From Gemmatimonadota bacterium (GTDB lineage Bacteria; Gemmatimonadota; Gemmatimonadetes; Gemmatimonadales; GWC2-71-9): a stretch of DNA of 6,979 bases. The translations under genes and the position numbers were made by a program. Location of the stretch: NCBI GenBank assembly GCA_025360265.1, contig JANYCP010000132.1, forward strand, positions 1-6,979, given 5' to 3'. Below, in pieces: positions 6,659 through 6,979 of this stretch (position 1 is the first letter of the stretch; the number at the start of each line of letters is the position of its first letter). The notes below the pieces were generated by a model that ran no database searches, was not told the origin of the DNA, and worked only from the letters and a program-made list of their open reading frames with translations.

Positions 6659-6797
6659 GGCGCGGGATGCGGGGAACTACCTCGTCCTGAGCCGCAGGCG
6701 AGGGACCACCAGGAATCGCGCTGCACGGAGCCTTGAGGTCCCGCGCTTCGCGCAGGACGAGGGGCTTTCCCGCGTCCAGCGTCCCGTGTCCCGCGTC
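6659..6797. repeat. Nested inverted-repeat intergenic element (paired REP-like hairpins flanked by 7-bp units)
   Basis: The gap between the SprT-like gene and the acyl-CoA dehydrogenase gene holds two arms, 6659-6713 and 6731-6783, that are imperfect inverted copies of each other around a loop of about 17 bp. The core CCTCGTCCTG (6680-6689) is repeated exactly as CAGGACGAGG (6753-6762), and GGGACC (6702-6707) as GGTCCC (6737-6742). Each arm also forms its own hairpin: CCTCG/CGAGG with inner CTG/CAG on the left, and GTCC-c-GCGC-ttc-GCGC-a-GGAC (6738-6758) on the right. Outside the arms are two 7-mers on the left (GGCGCGG, GATGCGG) and, in the opposite sense, four on the right (CCGCGTC, CAGCGTC, CCGTGTC, CCGCGTC, 6770-6797). 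This fits a REP/BIME-type or small non-autonomous element. It encodes nothing. Confidence 0.75.
6770..6797 (+). repeat. Four tandem 7-bp units, consensus CCGCGTC
   Basis: CCGCGTC, CAGCGTC, CCGTGTC and CCGCGTC follow one another without gaps: the first and last are identical and the middle two each differ at one position. They form the right flank of the larger inverted-repeat element and end about 40 bp before the next start codon, just before an AT-rich patch. Confidence 0.7.
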
Positions 6798-6838
6798 TCA
6801 CCTGTTATTTTGCCCCCCGACATCACCGCGAGGGCACC
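6798..6838 (+). promoter_or_regulatory. Candidate promoter and leader of the acyl-CoA dehydrogenase gene
   Basis: TGTTATTTT (6803-6811) is the only AT-rich stretch in this gap and could be an extended -10 box; no matching -35 is clear, and that position would fall in the 7-bp repeats. GAGGG (6830-6834) lies 4 nt before ATG 6839 and can serve as a ribosome site, though the spacing is short. Confidence 0.35.
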
Positions 6839-6979
6839 ATGGCCGGCTCAGCCGAGTACACAGGGGTCGATTTCTACGATATGGACGGGCTCCTCTCCGA
6901 GGAGGAGCGCGCCGTTCGTGACACTGTGCGCACCTGGGTCGACGAGCAACTCATGCCGGTCATCGGCCCCTGTTACATC
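6839..6979 (+). CDS. Acyl-CoA dehydrogenase, probably glutaryl-CoA dehydrogenase-like (partial, 3' end beyond the window)
   Basis: The first 47 codons are present and open to the right edge. 'LLSEEERAVRDTVRTWVDEQLMPVIG' spans the first two helices of the acyl-CoA dehydrogenase N-terminal domain. The 'L-x-x-EER-x-VRDTVR' and 'P-x-IG' pattern is closest to what I know of glutaryl-CoA dehydrogenases (lysine/tryptophan degradation: glutaryl-CoA to crotonyl-CoA, FAD enzyme), but the catalytic Glu and the substrate-binding residues lie beyond the window, so the substrate is not settled. It is set apart from the upstream operon by a 180-bp gap holding the inverted-repeat element, and so probably has its own promoter. 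ATG 6839 is the first start after the AT-rich patch and has GAGGG upstream. Confidence 0.8.
   Translation, partial: MAGSAEYTGVDFYDMDGLLSEEERAVRDTVRTWVDEQLMPVIGPCYI

Noticed and set aside
6738..6765. Rho-independent terminator after the SprT-like gene
   Set aside because: The hairpin is strong, but it is followed by GAGGGG and not by a run of T, so a classical terminator is not supported. It is reported as part of the repeat element.
1..6979. CRISPR array, tRNA, rRNA, transposase or defence operon
   Set aside because: No spaced direct repeats, RNA-gene folds, DDE or Y1 transposase motifs, or recognisable defence domains were seen. The phosphoesterase and SprT-like pair alone is not evidence of a defence system.

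Overview
This is a GC-rich bacterial window packed with genes. It probably comes from a member of the Gemmatimonadota, or a similar environmental phylum. That placement is inferred from the gene styles: a secreted propeller-type protein with an 'AxAQ' signal-peptide end, an NAD-type isocitrate dehydrogenase, a DUF4139 protein, and a glutaryl-CoA-dehydrogenase-like start. No marker gene in the window proves it.

Layout: (1) Positions 1-878 on the minus strand hold the 5' part of a gene for an exported six-bladed beta-propeller-like protein. It runs off the left edge and has a Gly-rich segment at the cut. (2) A short divergent intergenic region follows (879-986). (3) From 987 to 6658 seven plus-strand genes sit almost without gaps: a short-chain dehydrogenase/reductase, a small lipoprotein, an NAD-type isocitrate dehydrogenase, a 96-residue zinc-ribbon membrane protein, an exported DUF4139 protein, a metallophosphoesterase and a SprT-like zinc metallopeptidase. 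Gaps are 10 bp and 0 bp, then overlaps of 26, 4, 4 and 4 bp. The last three genes all start with GTG inside a GTGA stop/start overlap. This is almost certainly one operon with translational coupling. (4) Positions 6659-6838 are non-coding and hold a structured inverted-repeat element: two REP-like hairpins facing each other, flanked by inverted runs of a 7-bp unit (consensus CCGCGTC on the right). (5) At 6839 an acyl-CoA dehydrogenase gene begins and runs off the right edge.

The operon genes do not form an obvious single pathway. Isocitrate dehydrogenase (TCA cycle) is the only one with a firm metabolic role. The lipoprotein and DUF4139 protein are envelope or exported proteins, the zinc-ribbon protein is in the inner membrane, and the phosphoesterase and SprT-like protein are cytosolic hydrolases. 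I see no defence system, CRISPR array, RNA gene or transposase. The points most worth a second look are the nested inverted-repeat element at 6659-6797, the missing catalytic serine in the reductase, and the apparent two-part structure of the SprT-like protein.
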